This document shows positions 24,709 to 33,576 of a DNA stretch of 64,000 nucleotides, one piece after another. This DNA is from DATLFP01 sp035540955 (lineage in GTDB: Bacteria; Actinomycetota; Acidimicrobiia; Acidimicrobiales; CADCSY01). The notes under the pieces were generated by a model. That model had not been told where the DNA came from. It made no database searches and saw only the letters and a list, made by a program, of their open reading frames with translations. The translations under genes were made by a program, and so were the position numbers. Where the stretch lies: NCBI GenBank assembly GCA_035540955.1, contig DATLFP010000066.1:1-64000 (forward strand), read 5' to 3'. Every line of letters starts with the position of its first letter. The first letter of the stretch is position 1.

Positions 24709-25830
24709 CTACGGCACGAACGCGCCGACGAAGATGAGGGCGGTGAACGCGGCGAGCCCGGCCCCGCACGCGGTCAGGACCGCCCGCTCGACCCGGGGAT
24801 CGAGGGTGACCGACGCGAGCGCCATCGTGAGCGGGAACGCGAACAGCCCGTAGCGCTCGAAGGACCCGAGGTTGTTGGCCGACAGCGCCAACGCGAGCAC
24901 GGCAAGCGAGAACGCACCGTAGGACGCCGGCCAGCGGGCGAAGGTGACCACGAGGAGGAACGCGAACAGGCCGATCCACGGCACGTGGAGCCCGTCGCCC
25001 ATCCGGCCACCCGACACGAGCGCCTCCATCGACCCCCACACCGCCGAGAACGGGTCCTCCCACCCGGCCCGCAGGTCGGCGCTGTTCTGCAGCCGGAGCG
25101 GCAGGTTCCAGTCGCCGTGCTGCCAGTGCACCCACGCGAGGTACAGCCCCGTGCCGAGCGGGCCACCGGCCACGGCCGCCACCCTCCCCACCCGGTCGCG
25201 GGCGCTCGGCCACCCCCGGAGCGCCTCGATGAGCGCCGGCACCGCGAACAGCGCGGCGGTGGGTCGGCAGAGTCCCAGCAGCACCCCGAGCCCGGCGGCC
25301 GCCCACCAGCGCCGGCGACGGAGCATCAGGAACGCGGCGATCACCAGCGCCAAGGCCGGTGCCTCGGCGTAACCCAGCACCATCACCACCGCGGGCGGCA
25401 ACAGGGCGATCAGCCACGCCGCCCGACCGGCCGTGGCCCGATTGCCCGACTCCTCCCGCACCAGCCGGTGCAGCAGGACGCCGGTCGCCAGGGCGCTGAT
25501 GTTGACGATGATCACGAGCGCGAGGCCGACGTTGCCCACCAGTGGCACCGACAGCGCCCGCGCCGCCATCGGCAGCAGCGGGAAGAACCGGAGCCCCTCG
25601 CGCGCCACCCCGTCGTAGCCGTGCTCTGCGATGTCGCGATACCACGCCGCGTCCCACGCGAACAGGCCCTGATCGAGCTGCAACGGGCGGTCGCCGGGGC
25701 GCAGCTCGTCGGCGGCCACCACGGCGAGCAGCACGCCGAGCGCCACCGCCAGGCGAGCGATCAGCCAGGCCGGCAGCGCGGCGACGAGGTCGTCGCCGAA
25801 CGGGCCTCTCAGCAGGCGCGGCTGCCTCAC
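24709..25830 (-). CDS. PIG-V-like mannosyltransferase, GT-C membrane protein
   Basis: 373 residues from a GTG at 25830 overlapping the upstream stop as GTGA. About nine membrane segments. The first loop carries FAWDAAWYRDIAEHGYD, the aspartate-containing pattern of GPI-mannosyltransferase-2-like proteins; bacterial relatives use polyprenyl-phosphate mannose. Likely adds a mannose to a lipid or protein glycan outside the membrane. Co-transcribed with the GT39-like gene upstream. Confidence 0.8.
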   Translation of the reverse strand: MRQPRLLRGPFGDDLVAALPAWLIARLAVALGVLLAVVAADELRPGDRPLQLDQGLFAWDAAWYRDIAEHGYDGVAREGLRFFPLLPMAARALSVPLVGNVGLALVIIVNISALATGVLLHRLVREESGNRATAGRAAWLIALLPPAVVMVLGYAEAPALALVIAAFLMLRRRRWWAAAGLGVLLGLCRPTAALFAVPALIEALRGWPSARDRVGRVAAVAGGPLGTGLYLAWVHWQHGDWNLPLRLQNSADLRAGWEDPFSAVWGSMEALVSGGRMGDGLHVPWIGLFAFLLVVTFARWPASYGAFSLAVLALALSANNLGSFERYGLFAFPLTMALASVTLDPRVERAVLTACGAGLAAFTALIFVGAFVP

Positions 25831-27365
25831 GGCACCGGCCCGTACTGGTAGAGCCAGGCGTGCTCGAACTCCTCGCCCGACGCCACGACGGCGGTGCCGC
25901 CCGGCCGGAGCCGATGCAGCTGGTCGGCGATCGTCTCGCAGCTGGCGCCGAGCGTCCGGTAGCCGCCCGACCACACGAGCCACACGGTCGCGCCCGCCGC
26001 CCGCTCGTCGAGTGCTGTCGCGAACGCCGCCGGGTCGCCGCTCACCATTCGCTCCTCGTAGTCGACCCAGTCGACGAACCGCGGCGACCCGCCGTCGGGG
26101 AAGGTGAGCTGGTCGAACCCGGCCGGGAGGACACGGGTCACGGACGGGCCCAGCTGATCAGGGCAGAACGCCACGACGTCCCCGGCGTCGCCGTGCGCCG
26201 CGATGTAGCGAGCGATCTGTCCGCCTTGGGTGCGCTGTGTCAGCGCGTTGTCGACGGCACCGACCAGCCCGAGGACGGCGAGGACCGCGACGAACCCTCC
26301 CTGGATCGTCTCCCGCGGCAGCCGAGTGATGCCGTAGGCGGCGACCAGCAGCACGAGCGGGAACACGCCCGCGGTGTACCGGCTCGCGAAGGCACTCGAC
26401 GTGGCGTAGCCCGCGAGCACGGCGAGGCCCATCGTCAGCGCCACGACGACGGCTTCCGCGCGGGCGTGCGGCGTCGTGCGCACGTCGACCTCGAACCGAT
26501 GGCCGCGGGCGGCGCCGGCGAACAGGGCGAGCAGGGCGAGCACGGCGAGGCCGGCACCGAGCAGCTGGGCTTCGCCCCGCAACCCGTCGAGCGTGCCCCC
26601 GCCCCAGTCGGTGAGAGAGATCGTCACCACGTTGGTCGGCCGCTGGGGCCGACCCCAGGGGGTGCCGGTGCTCCCCGCCTGATCGAGGAACGCCGGCAGC
26701 CAGGGCAGGAACAGCGCGGTGCCGGCCGCCATCGCCACGAGCACCGCGCCGGCCTCAGCCCGTCCCCGGCGCCACCCCCACAGGAGGACGGCGCCCGCCG
26801 CCGCCACCAGGTAGAAGGACCAGTAGTGGGTGAGGAGCAAGAGGCCCGTCGTCAACGCCACGCCCGTGAGCGCGATCCGCGACCGGGAATCGAGCGCTGA
26901 CCGCACGGCGAGCCACCCGGTGAGTGCCAGCAGGCTGACGAGGGCGTACATCCGCGCTTCGGTGGCGTACCGGATGGCGAACGGGTTGGTGGCGAGCAGG
27001 ACCACGGCCGCCAGCGCCGCGCCCCGCCCCCCGTAGCGCCGGGCGGCCACCCACATCACCGGCAGCGTGGCGACCGCGAAGATCCCGCTCAGGCTGCGCG
27101 CCGCCTCGTCACCCTCACCGAAGAGCGACAGCCAGCCGTGGAGGAGGAAGTAGTAGAGCGGCGGGTGCCCGTCCCGCCGGAGCGCGTCGACGAGCTCACC
27201 GGGCGGGAGGGAGGCGATGTGCACGCTCAACGCCTCGTCGAGCCAGAGGTCCGATCGAGAGGCGACCCGGAACGCCACCCCAAGGGCGACGGCGAGTCCG
27301 GCCGCGATCAGCCCGACGGTCCGAGCCTCCGGGCGCGCGCCAGCGACGTCCGGGTGGGCAGCCAT
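25827..27365 (-). CDS. GT39/ArnT-like glycosyltransferase, membrane
   Basis: 512 residues. First membrane helix, then SDLWLDEALSVHIASLPP, a GT-C catalytic loop with the conserved acidic pair, and YFLLHGWLSLFG. About ten more membrane helices and a C-terminal soluble domain (FCPDQLGPSVTRVLP onward) presumably outside. The donor would be a polyprenyl-phosphate sugar. ATG at 27365 with a TACCGT hexamer 9 bases before it. Confidence 0.85.
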   Translation of the reverse strand: MAAHPDVAGARPEARTVGLIAAGLAVALGVAFRVASRSDLWLDEALSVHIASLPPGELVDALRRDGHPPLYYFLLHGWLSLFGEGDEAARSLSGIFAVATLPVMWVAARRYGGRGAALAAVVLLATNPFAIRYATEARMYALVSLLALTGWLAVRSALDSRSRIALTGVALTTGLLLLTHYWSFYLVAAAGAVLLWGWRRGRAEAGAVLVAMAAGTALFLPWLPAFLDQAGSTGTPWGRPQRPTNVVTISLTDWGGGTLDGLRGEAQLLGAGLAVLALLALFAGAARGHRFEVDVRTTPHARAEAVVVALTMGLAVLAGYATSSAFASRYTAGVFPLVLLVAAYGITRLPRETIQGGFVAVLAVLGLVGAVDNALTQRTQGGQIARYIAAHGDAGDVVAFCPDQLGPSVTRVLPAGFDQLTFPDGGSPRFVDWVDYEERMVSGDPAAFATALDERAAGATVWLVWSGGYRTLGASCETIADQLHRLRPGGTAVVASGEEFEHAWLYQYGPVP

Positions 27366-27374
27366 CGGGGCGAG

Positions 27375-27380
27375 ACGGTA
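27375..27380 (-). promoter_or_regulatory. Leaderless -10 for the GT-C gene pair
   Basis: TACCGT on the minus strand, 9 bases before ATG 27365. Confidence 0.45.
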
Positions 27381-27465
27381 GCGGCGGGTCCGGCGATGAC
27401 CAGTGCAGGGCGACGGCGACGGTACGCTCGGACTTCCCCGAACCACGATCCGTCAGGCACTCGCA

Positions 27466-28914
27466 TTGACCTCCGTCACTCCACCCAACGACCTCGAGGT
27501 CGTGATCATCGGCGCCGGCCCGGCCGGCCTGACCGCGGCCCACGAGCTGAACCGGCGGGGCGTCGCCTCCACCGTGCTCGAGGCCACCGACATGGTCGGG
27601 GGGATCAGCCGAACCGTCGAGCGCGACGGCTGGCGCTTCGACATCGGCGGGCACCGCTTCTTCACGAAGGTGCCCGAGGTCGAGGCGTTCTGGCACGAGA
27701 TCCTCCCGGATGAGGACTTCCTCCTGCGACCGCGGATGAGCCGCGTCTACTACCGGGAGAAGTACTTCGACTACCCGCTCGTGATCAGCAACGTGCTGAA
27801 GAACTTCGGGCTGCTCGAGTCGCTTCGCATCGGTCTGTCCTATCTCTGGGCTCGCATCAACCGCCCATCGAAGGAGGAGCAGGTCTATCTCGAAGGGTGG
27901 ATCTCGGCGCGGTTCGGGAAGCGGCTCTACGAGCACCTGTTCAAGAGCTACAACGAGAAGCTCTGGGGGCGTCCGGCGTCGGAGATCTCCGCCGACTTCG
28001 CGGCGCAGCGGATCAAGAACCTCACGGCGTGGAACGCGGTGATGACGGCCCTGAAGCCGAAGCGCTTCCGCAAGCAGGCGAACATCACCTCGCTGATCGA
28101 GGAGTTCCAGTACCCGAAGTTCGGGCCCGGGATGATGTGGGAGGTCTGCCGCGACAAGGTCGAAGCGGCCGGCTCGAAGGTGCTGATGGAGTCACCCGTC
28201 GCCCGGATCCGGCACGAGAACGGTCGCGCCGTCTCGGTCACGGCGACGAACGGTGGGGTCGAGACCGAGTACCCCTGCACCTCGGTGATCTCCTCGATGC
28301 CGTTCCGCGAGCTGCTGCAGGCGATGGACCCGCCCCCACCGCCCGAGGTGCTCCAGGCCGCCAGCTCGCTCACGTTCCGCGACTTCCTGACCGTCGCGCT
28401 CGTCGTGCCGGAGGAGTACAGCTTCCCGGACAACTGGATCTACATCCATGATCCGACCGTGCGGGTGGGGCGCATCCAGAACTTCGGCTCGTGGTCGCCG
28501 TACCTCATCAAGGAAGGCCGCACCTGCCTCGGCCTCGAGTACTTCGTGTTCGAGGGCGACGCCGACTGGAACATGGCCGACGAGGACCTGGTGGCGCGGG
28601 GCGCGCGCGAGCTCGAGATCCTGAAGCTCTCCAAGGCCGACAAGGTCGAGGCCGGCTACGTCGTGCGGATGCCGAAGGCGTACCCGGTGTACGACCACGC
28701 GTACAAGGACAACGTCGAGATCATGCGCCGTTGGCTCGAGGAGCACGCATCGAACGTGTGGCCCGTCGGGCGCAACGGGATGCACAAGTACAACAACCAG
28801 GATCACTCGATGTTCACGGCCATGCTCAGCGTGCAGAACATCGTCGAGGGCGCAACGCACGACATCTGGTCGGTCAACGTCGAGCAGGAGTACCACGAGA
28901 GCAAGGCTCAGTAG
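27466..28914 (+). CDS. FAD-dependent oxidoreductase, UDP-galactopyranose-mutase-like
   Basis: 482 residues from a TTG at 27466, the last start before the FAD fold. Rossmann motif VVIIGAGPAGLTAAHEL, then VGGISRTVERDGWRFDIGGH as in amine-oxidase and UDP-galactopyranose mutase families, and a long region with SYNEKLWGRPASEISADF. It is about 100 residues longer than classical Glf. If it is a mutase it would supply UDP-galactofuranose; a different sugar-nucleotide or lipid oxidoreductase is equally possible. Ends overlapping the convergent methyltransferase by 7 bases. Confidence 0.75.
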   Translation: MTSVTPPNDLEVVIIGAGPAGLTAAHELNRRGVASTVLEATDMVGGISRTVERDGWRFDIGGHRFFTKVPEVEAFWHEILPDEDFLLRPRMSRVYYREKYFDYPLVISNVLKNFGLLESLRIGLSYLWARINRPSKEEQVYLEGWISARFGKRLYEHLFKSYNEKLWGRPASEISADFAAQRIKNLTAWNAVMTALKPKRFRKQANITSLIEEFQYPKFGPGMMWEVCRDKVEAAGSKVLMESPVARIRHENGRAVSVTATNGGVETEYPCTSVISSMPFRELLQAMDPPPPPEVLQAASSLTFRDFLTVALVVPEEYSFPDNWIYIHDPTVRVGRIQNFGSWSPYLIKEGRTCLGLEYFVFEGDADWNMADEDLVARGARELEILKLSKADKVEAGYVVRMPKAYPVYDHAYKDNVEIMRRWLEEHASNVWPVGRNGMHKYNNQDHSMFTAMLSVQNIVEGATHDIWSVNVEQEYHESKAQ

Positions 28915-29612
28915 GGCCAATCGCGCTTCACGACGCGGGCCGCGATCAAGCCCTTCAGCACCACGTTCTTCGCGAACCACGGGAGCTGCGACAGCTGTCG
29001 CGCCGCGTTCCGGGCTCGGCTCGGGGGCGGCTCGCGCCGGTACTCGGTGAGGGAGCCGCTGCGCCCGGTGTAGGTGTAGCCGGCGTCGGTCACCAGGCTG
29101 GAGAGGATGGCGAGGGTCACGCCGATCGAGCTGAAGGAGTCGTGGATCAGGAGGGTGCCCCCGGGCCGGACGCGCGCACCCCATGCTCTGATGTCGTCCC
29201 GGGCAGGGCGGTAGCGGTGGGCCCCGTCGATGTAGAGCAGGTCGATCGGGTCCTCGACCTCGCCGTGCGCCTCGCCCGAGAAGCGCCGGATGTGGCGGAC
29301 GCGGTGGCGTACGCCGGCACGGGTGAGGTTCGCCTCGAACCGGCGGTTGTCGCCGGCGGCTTCGACCTCGAAGCCCTCGATCTCCTGCGGACCTCGATCG
29401 GTGCCGGCATGAGGATCGATGGCGACCACCTCGACGCCCTCGGCCGCGGCCCGGGCGAGCACGATCGTCGAGCGGCCCTGGAAGCTCCCGATCTCGACGA
29501 TCCGAGCCGGCGGGGTCAGCGCCGACGCCGACGCCCACAGCCGGCGCGCCTGCGCGTCGGTCAGCCAACCGGCGACCCCGTCCAGGTCACGAAGGGTCGC
29601 GTCGAGTCCCAC
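28908..29612 (-). CDS. Class I SAM-dependent methyltransferase
   Basis: 234 residues from GTG 29612. The SAM site is IVEIGSFQGRSTIVLA; DPIDLLYIDGAHRYRPARDD and GGTLLIHDSFSS follow, the pattern of class I methyltransferases of the macrocin/cephalosporin hydroxylase-type group. An upstream ATG at 29624 lies inside the presumed -10 and is less likely. The C-terminus is basic with a hydrophobic helix. Substrate may be a glycan or glycolipid given the neighbours. Confidence 0.82.
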   Translation of the reverse strand: MGLDATLRDLDGVAGWLTDAQARRLWASASALTPPARIVEIGSFQGRSTIVLARAAAEGVEVVAIDPHAGTDRGPQEIEGFEVEAAGDNRRFEANLTRAGVRHRVRHIRRFSGEAHGEVEDPIDLLYIDGAHRYRPARDDIRAWGARVRPGGTLLIHDSFSSIGVTLAILSSLVTDAGYTYTGRSGSLTEYRREPPPSRARNAARQLSQLPWFAKNVVLKGLIAARVVKRDWPY

Positions 29613-29619
29613 GGCGCAA

Positions 29620-29625
29620 GGCATA
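29620..29625 (-). promoter_or_regulatory. Leaderless -10 candidate for the methyltransferase
   Basis: TATGCC on the minus strand, 7 bases before GTG 29612; last base departs from TANNNT. Shares TA (29624-29625) with the opposing element. Confidence 0.35.
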
Positions 29626-29629
29626 CCAT
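29624..29629 (+). promoter_or_regulatory. Leaderless -10 for the GT4 gene
   Basis: TACCAT, 9 bases before ATG 29639. Confidence 0.45.
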
Positions 29630-29638
29630 CGCCCGGCC

Positions 29639-30796
29639 ATGACGCCGGACCACCTCGCGGCCCTGGTGGCCGAGTCGGGCCTCCGGAGGATCCATCTCGT
29701 GTCCTGGCGGGACCTGGACGACAACGAGGCCGGTGGCTCCGAGGTCCACGCCTCGAACGTCGCCATGCGGTGGGCGGCGGCCGGACTCGACGTGCACCTT
29801 CGCACCTCTTTCGCCGTCGGCCGTCCCGCCACTGCAGTCCGCGACGGCGTCCGGGTGACACGACGGGCCGGGCGGTACGCGGTGTTCCCGCGGGCGGCGG
29901 TGAGCGAGGCGCTGCGACGAACCGGCCGCTGGGACGCCTTCGTCGAGATCTGGAACGGGATGCCCTTCTTCTCGCCCCTGTGGACCGTGGGCAAGCCGTC
30001 GACGACCTGGTTGCACCACATGCACGCCGACATGTGGCACCAGACCTTCGCCGACCAGCCCCGGGTCGGCGCCTTCGGCCACGCCCTCGAGACCCGCATC
30101 GCCCCGAAGCTGTACCGGCGCACGCGGATCGTCACCCTGTCAGCGTCGTCCAAGGACGAGCTGGTCCGGGAGATGGGCTTCCGCCCCGAGCGGGTCGATG
30201 TCGTGCCGCCGGGGATCGACGAGCGCTTCAGTCCCGGGGGGGAGCGCTCCCCCACCCCCCTGGTGGTGGCGGTTGGCCGGCTCGTGCCGGTCAAGCGCTA
30301 CGACCTGCTCATCCGGGTGCTGGCCGCCGTGAAGCAGCGGCACCCCGACCTCGAGGCGGTGATCGCGTCCGAGGGCTACGAGCGTCCCGCGCTCGAGGCC
30401 CTGCGCCGGGAGCTGGGTGCGGACGCGTGGCTCCGTCTGCCCGGTTGGCTGGGCGATGCCGAGATCGTCGACCTCTACCGGCGGGCGTGGGTGCTGGCCA
30501 GCACCTCGCTGCGCGAGGGATGGCACATGGGCATCACCGAGGCGGCGGCGTGCGGCACCCCGGCGGTCGTCACCGACATCGCGGGGCACCGCGACGCCGT
30601 CGACCATGGGCGCAGCGGGCTGCTCGCCGCCGACGAGCGGGGTCTCGTCGACGGGATCGACGCCGTCCTGCGCGACCGCGCCTTGCGGGCCCGCCTCGCC
30701 GAGGGCGCCCTCGCCCACGCCCGCCGCTTCACCTGGGACGCCACCGCGTTCGGCACCTTCCGGGCCCTGGCCGAGGAGGCCGCCCGCCGCCGCTGA
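29639..30796 (+). CDS. Glycosyltransferase family 4 protein
   Basis: 385 residues, GT-B fold. N-terminal HLVSWRDLDDNEAGGSEVHA (acceptor-side glycine loop), VDVVPPGIDERFSP linker, VVAVGRLVPVKRYDLLIR and the C-terminal donor site STSLREGWHMGITEAAACGTP with its EX7E-like glutamates. Retaining transferase using a nucleotide sugar in the cytosol. Together with the adjacent methyltransferase and flavoprotein it suggests envelope glycan assembly. Confidence 0.92.
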   Translation: MTPDHLAALVAESGLRRIHLVSWRDLDDNEAGGSEVHASNVAMRWAAAGLDVHLRTSFAVGRPATAVRDGVRVTRRAGRYAVFPRAAVSEALRRTGRWDAFVEIWNGMPFFSPLWTVGKPSTTWLHHMHADMWHQTFADQPRVGAFGHALETRIAPKLYRRTRIVTLSASSKDELVREMGFRPERVDVVPPGIDERFSPGGERSPTPLVVAVGRLVPVKRYDLLIRVLAAVKQRHPDLEAVIASEGYERPALEALRRELGADAWLRLPGWLGDAEIVDLYRRAWVLASTSLREGWHMGITEAAACGTPAVVTDIAGHRDAVDHGRSGLLAADERGLVDGIDAVLRDRALRARLAEGALAHARRFTWDATAFGTFRALAEEAARRR

Positions 30797-30814
30797 CCGC
30801 CCCCGACAGGATGG

Positions 30815-31414
30815 TCAGAAGCCGCGGGCAGCGCGCTGGGCTCGGCGCCAGACGCCGCGGTAGGCCTCGAGGCCGTCCTCGGCGAGCCACGACTCCGGAC
30901 CCGACGCGATCGAGACCCGCTCGGGCACGCTTCCCCACACCGGCACCCCGGCCTCGGCCCACAGGTCGATGGTCTCCTGGTGGTCCCTCGTGTAGGTGCG
31001 GGCCGAGCTGATCACCAGACCGGCCGGGACCCGCTTGGGCACCAGCGCCAGCACCGCATCGACCCGGGCGATCTCGACGCCGCCGACCCGGGTCGGGACG
31101 AGCACGACGTCGGCCCGCTCGATGGCCTTCGCCAGCATCCGGTCGTTGCCGGGCGGGGAGTCGACGATCGCCCACTCCTCGTCCTCGATCGAATCGAGCG
31201 CCTTCCCGAGCAGCCGCTCGGTGGGCGCCTCGACCAGCGACACCCGCTCGAGGTTCGGGTCCTCGGTGCCGTCGAGCCAGTCCGCGGCGCTCGCCTGGGG
31301 GTCGGCGTCGACCAGGGTCGACCACCGCCGGCTGGCCGAGGCCAACGAGGACAGGTACACCGACGCGGTCGTCTTGCCGACGCCGCCCTTGAGGGCCGCC
31401 ACAACCAGGATCAC
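30815..31414 (-). CDS. ParA-like ATPase
   Basis: 199 residues, short deviant-Walker ATPase. KGGVGKTTASVYLSSL is the Walker A with the signature lysine, VDADPQASAADWL and IVDSPPGND are the A' and B motifs. Short ParA proteins position cargo such as plasmids or envelope complexes. No ParB or centromere-like repeat is beside it; it lies downstream of dprE2, so a role in placing envelope synthesis is possible but unproven. GTG start with TAGCGT 7 bases upstream. Confidence 0.88.
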   Translation of the reverse strand: MILVVAALKGGVGKTTASVYLSSLASASRRWSTLVDADPQASAADWLDGTEDPNLERVSLVEAPTERLLGKALDSIEDEEWAIVDSPPGNDRMLAKAIERADVVLVPTRVGGVEIARVDAVLALVPKRVPAGLVISSARTYTRDHQETIDLWAEAGVPVWGSVPERVSIASGPESWLAEDGLEAYRGVWRRAQRAARGF

Positions 31415-31421
31415 GGCGCCG

Positions 31422-31427
31422 ACGCTA
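31422..31427 (-). promoter_or_regulatory. Leaderless -10 for the ParA-like gene
   Basis: TAGCGT on the minus strand, 7 bases before GTG 31414, so this gene may be transcribed apart from the dprE2 operon. Confidence 0.5.
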
Positions 31428-31441
31428 GCCCCGCGGCTCGA

Positions 31442-32188
31442 TCAGATCGGCAGCCGTGCGAACAGGGCGTGGGGCAGGTGCCGGAGGACGACCATCACCC
31501 ACCGCATCGCCGACGGCGCCCACACGATCCGGGCGCCACGAGCCAGGCCGAGGTCGACGACCTCGGCCACAGCTTCGGGGGTCGTGGCCAGCGGCGGCAC
31601 CCGCAACCCGGCGGTGAGCTTGGTCCTGACGAAGCCAGGGCGGACGACGAGCACCTGCACACCCTGCGGCCGGAGCGCGTCACCGAGGCCGAGGGCGAAG
31701 GCGTCGATCCCGGCCTTGCTGGAGGCGTAGGCGAACAGGGACCGCCGGGGGCGCTCGGCAGCCACGGAGGACAGGACGACGAGGGCGCCGTGGCCCTGGG
31801 CGCTGAGCAGCCGACCCGCTTCGAGCGCGGCCGACACGGCACCCACGTAGTTCGTCGCCGCCATCTCGAGCGCCAGGCTCGGCTCCCGCTCGGCCGCCGC
31901 CTGGTCGTGCTGGACGCCGAAGGCCAGCACGACGGCGTCGAAGCCCCCGTGGTCGGCCCAGAGGCGCTCGAGGACGGCCCGGTGCTCGCCGGTCGCGAGG
32001 GCGTCGAACCACTCGACCGAGACGTCGGAGCCGGTGCGGGCCGCGAGGTCACCGGCGTCGACAGACCGCCCGGCGAGGACGACCGCCGCCCGGCGGGGCG
32101 CCGCCAAGCGCACCGCGATCGCCTGACCGATGTCGGATCCGCCGCCGAGCACCAGCACCCGCTGCACGGCGCCCAGCGCGTCCCTCAC
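31442..32188 (-). CDS. dprE2: Decaprenylphosphoryl-ribose 2'-epimerase, reductase subunit (DprE2-like)
   Basis: 248 residues, short-chain dehydrogenase. NAD-binding VLVLGGGSDIGQAIAV, catalytic serine in VLSSVAAERPRRS and YASSK (Tyr/Lys). With DprE1 it converts decaprenylphosphoryl-ribose to the arabinose form: DprE1 oxidises C2' and DprE2 reduces the keto intermediate. Its GTG overlaps the dprE1 stop as GTGA, matching the paired order seen in mycobacteria. Polyprenyl length in this organism is unknown. Confidence 0.9.
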   Translation of the reverse strand: MRDALGAVQRVLVLGGGSDIGQAIAVRLAAPRRAAVVLAGRSVDAGDLAARTGSDVSVEWFDALATGEHRAVLERLWADHGGFDAVVLAFGVQHDQAAAEREPSLALEMAATNYVGAVSAALEAGRLLSAQGHGALVVLSSVAAERPRRSLFAYASSKAGIDAFALGLGDALRPQGVQVLVVRPGFVRTKLTAGLRVPPLATTPEAVAEVVDLGLARGARIVWAPSAMRWVMVVLRHLPHALFARLPI

Positions 32189-33576
32189 GTTCGGGCTCCC
32201 CGGCCCAGCAGGTCGAGGCGGCGGGCGAGGTCCGACACCATGACACCGGCCGGGTCGAGGCCGGCCTGCACCGCTCGCCACTCGTCGAGGCGCGGGTACC
32301 AGGCCCGGACGAGGGCGGGATCGGAACGGCCGTCCTTGGCGAAGTAGCACCGCCCGCCCGCCTCGGTCACCCGCACGTCCAGCTCGTCGAGCAGGCCGGC
32401 GAGGTGGCGGGGGCCCACCGCGAAGTCGAGCGCCAACGTCCAGCCCGCGGTCGGGAACGACAGGGGCCCCGGCGTCCCCGGCCCGAAGCGCTTGAGCACG
32501 GCCAGGAACGATGCCGCGTGCGACCGGCTCAGGCGTTCGATCGCGTCGCGGAGCGCGTCTTCGGCCCCGAAGGGCACGACGCACTGGTACTGCACGAAGC
32601 CTCGCCGTCCATAGAGCCGGTTCCAGCCCGCCACCAGGTCGAGCGGGTAGAAGAACCAGCCGTGGTGCTGTACCAGACCCCGGGCGCGCGCCGGGGCCTT
32701 GCGGAACCACAGCTCGTTGAACGCACCGACGGTGAGCCGGTTGACGAGGCCCGACGGCACCCACGGGGGCGCCGGGACGCTCCGCGGCCGCGGCACCTCG
32801 AGCGCCGCGTGCCGTTCGCCGGAGGGGAGCTCGTCGGCCGTGGCGTGGCGACCCCTCGTCAGCACCGAACGGCCGAGCCCTCGCCCCACCGCCTGGCAGT
32901 CGATCCATGCCACCGAGTACAGGTAGTCGTCGTCGCCGTCGGTCATCAGCGCCATGACCGTGTCGAGGTCCGGCGCCCGGTCGACGTCGACCAGGAGGCG
33001 TGAGGTCGCCACCGGGCGCAAGCGAACGGTGGCGTCGAGGATCACCCCTGTCAGCCCCAGCCCGCCGGCGGTGGCCCAGAACACCTCGGGGTCGTCGACG
33101 GGGCTGACCGACAGCACGCCGCGCCCCGGCGTCCACAGCGTCAGCGAATCGACGAACCGGACGAAGCTCCCGTCGACGTGGTGGTTCTTCCCGTGCACGT
33201 CGGCGGCGATGGCGCCACCGACGGTCACGTGCCGGGTGCCGGGGGTGACGGGTGGGAACCAGCCGTGGGGCAGGCCCACGTCGATCAGGTCGGCGATGCT
33301 CACACCGGCGCCGACGTGCGCGATGCCCGTCGACGGATCGAAGCCGAGGAACCGGCGGTGTCCCGAGAGGTCCAGGACCAGACCGCCACCGTTCTGGGCG
33401 GCGTCGTTGTAGCTGCGCCCGAGTCCGCGGGCGATCACCCCCCGGGCCGGCGCCCCCGAGGCCGCCTTCACCGCATCGTCACCGTCGGCGGCCCGGTGCA
33501 CCGCGGCCGCCGATGGCGCCGTCCGTCCCCACCCGGTGAGGAGCTGGCGGGCTGCGTCAGGTGCCGGCACTGACAC
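32185..33576 (-). CDS. dprE1: Decaprenylphosphoryl-ribose oxidase (DprE1-like)
   Basis: 463 residues, FAD-dependent oxidase of the VAO fold. Near-identical landmarks to mycobacterial DprE1: LTGWGRTAPS, ARGLGRSYNDAAQNGGG, VTVGGAIAADVHGKNHH (H128), AGGLGLTGVI, PLSFPTAGWTLALDF and YFAKDGR (K414). The residue matching mycobacterial Cys387 is A382 (codon 32431-32433). It performs the first half of the ribose-to-arabinose epimerisation. GTG 33576 overlaps the ubiA end by 20 bases; GTG 33570 is an alternative. Confidence 0.93.
   Translation of the reverse strand: MSVPAPDAARQLLTGWGRTAPSAAAVHRAADGDDAVKAASGAPARGVIARGLGRSYNDAAQNGGGLVLDLSGHRRFLGFDPSTGIAHVGAGVSIADLIDVGLPHGWFPPVTPGTRHVTVGGAIAADVHGKNHHVDGSFVRFVDSLTLWTPGRGVLSVSPVDDPEVFWATAGGLGLTGVILDATVRLRPVATSRLLVDVDRAPDLDTVMALMTDGDDDYLYSVAWIDCQAVGRGLGRSVLTRGRHATADELPSGERHAALEVPRPRSVPAPPWVPSGLVNRLTVGAFNELWFRKAPARARGLVQHHGWFFYPLDLVAGWNRLYGRRGFVQYQCVVPFGAEDALRDAIERLSRSHAASFLAVLKRFGPGTPGPLSFPTAGWTLALDFAVGPRHLAGLLDELDVRVTEAGGRCYFAKDGRSDPALVRAWYPRLDEWRAVQAGLDPAGVMVSDLARRLDLLGRGART

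Noticed and set aside
27466..28914. Firm call as UDP-galactopyranose mutase
   Set aside because: The protein is about 100 residues too long and only the general FAD motifs are certain.
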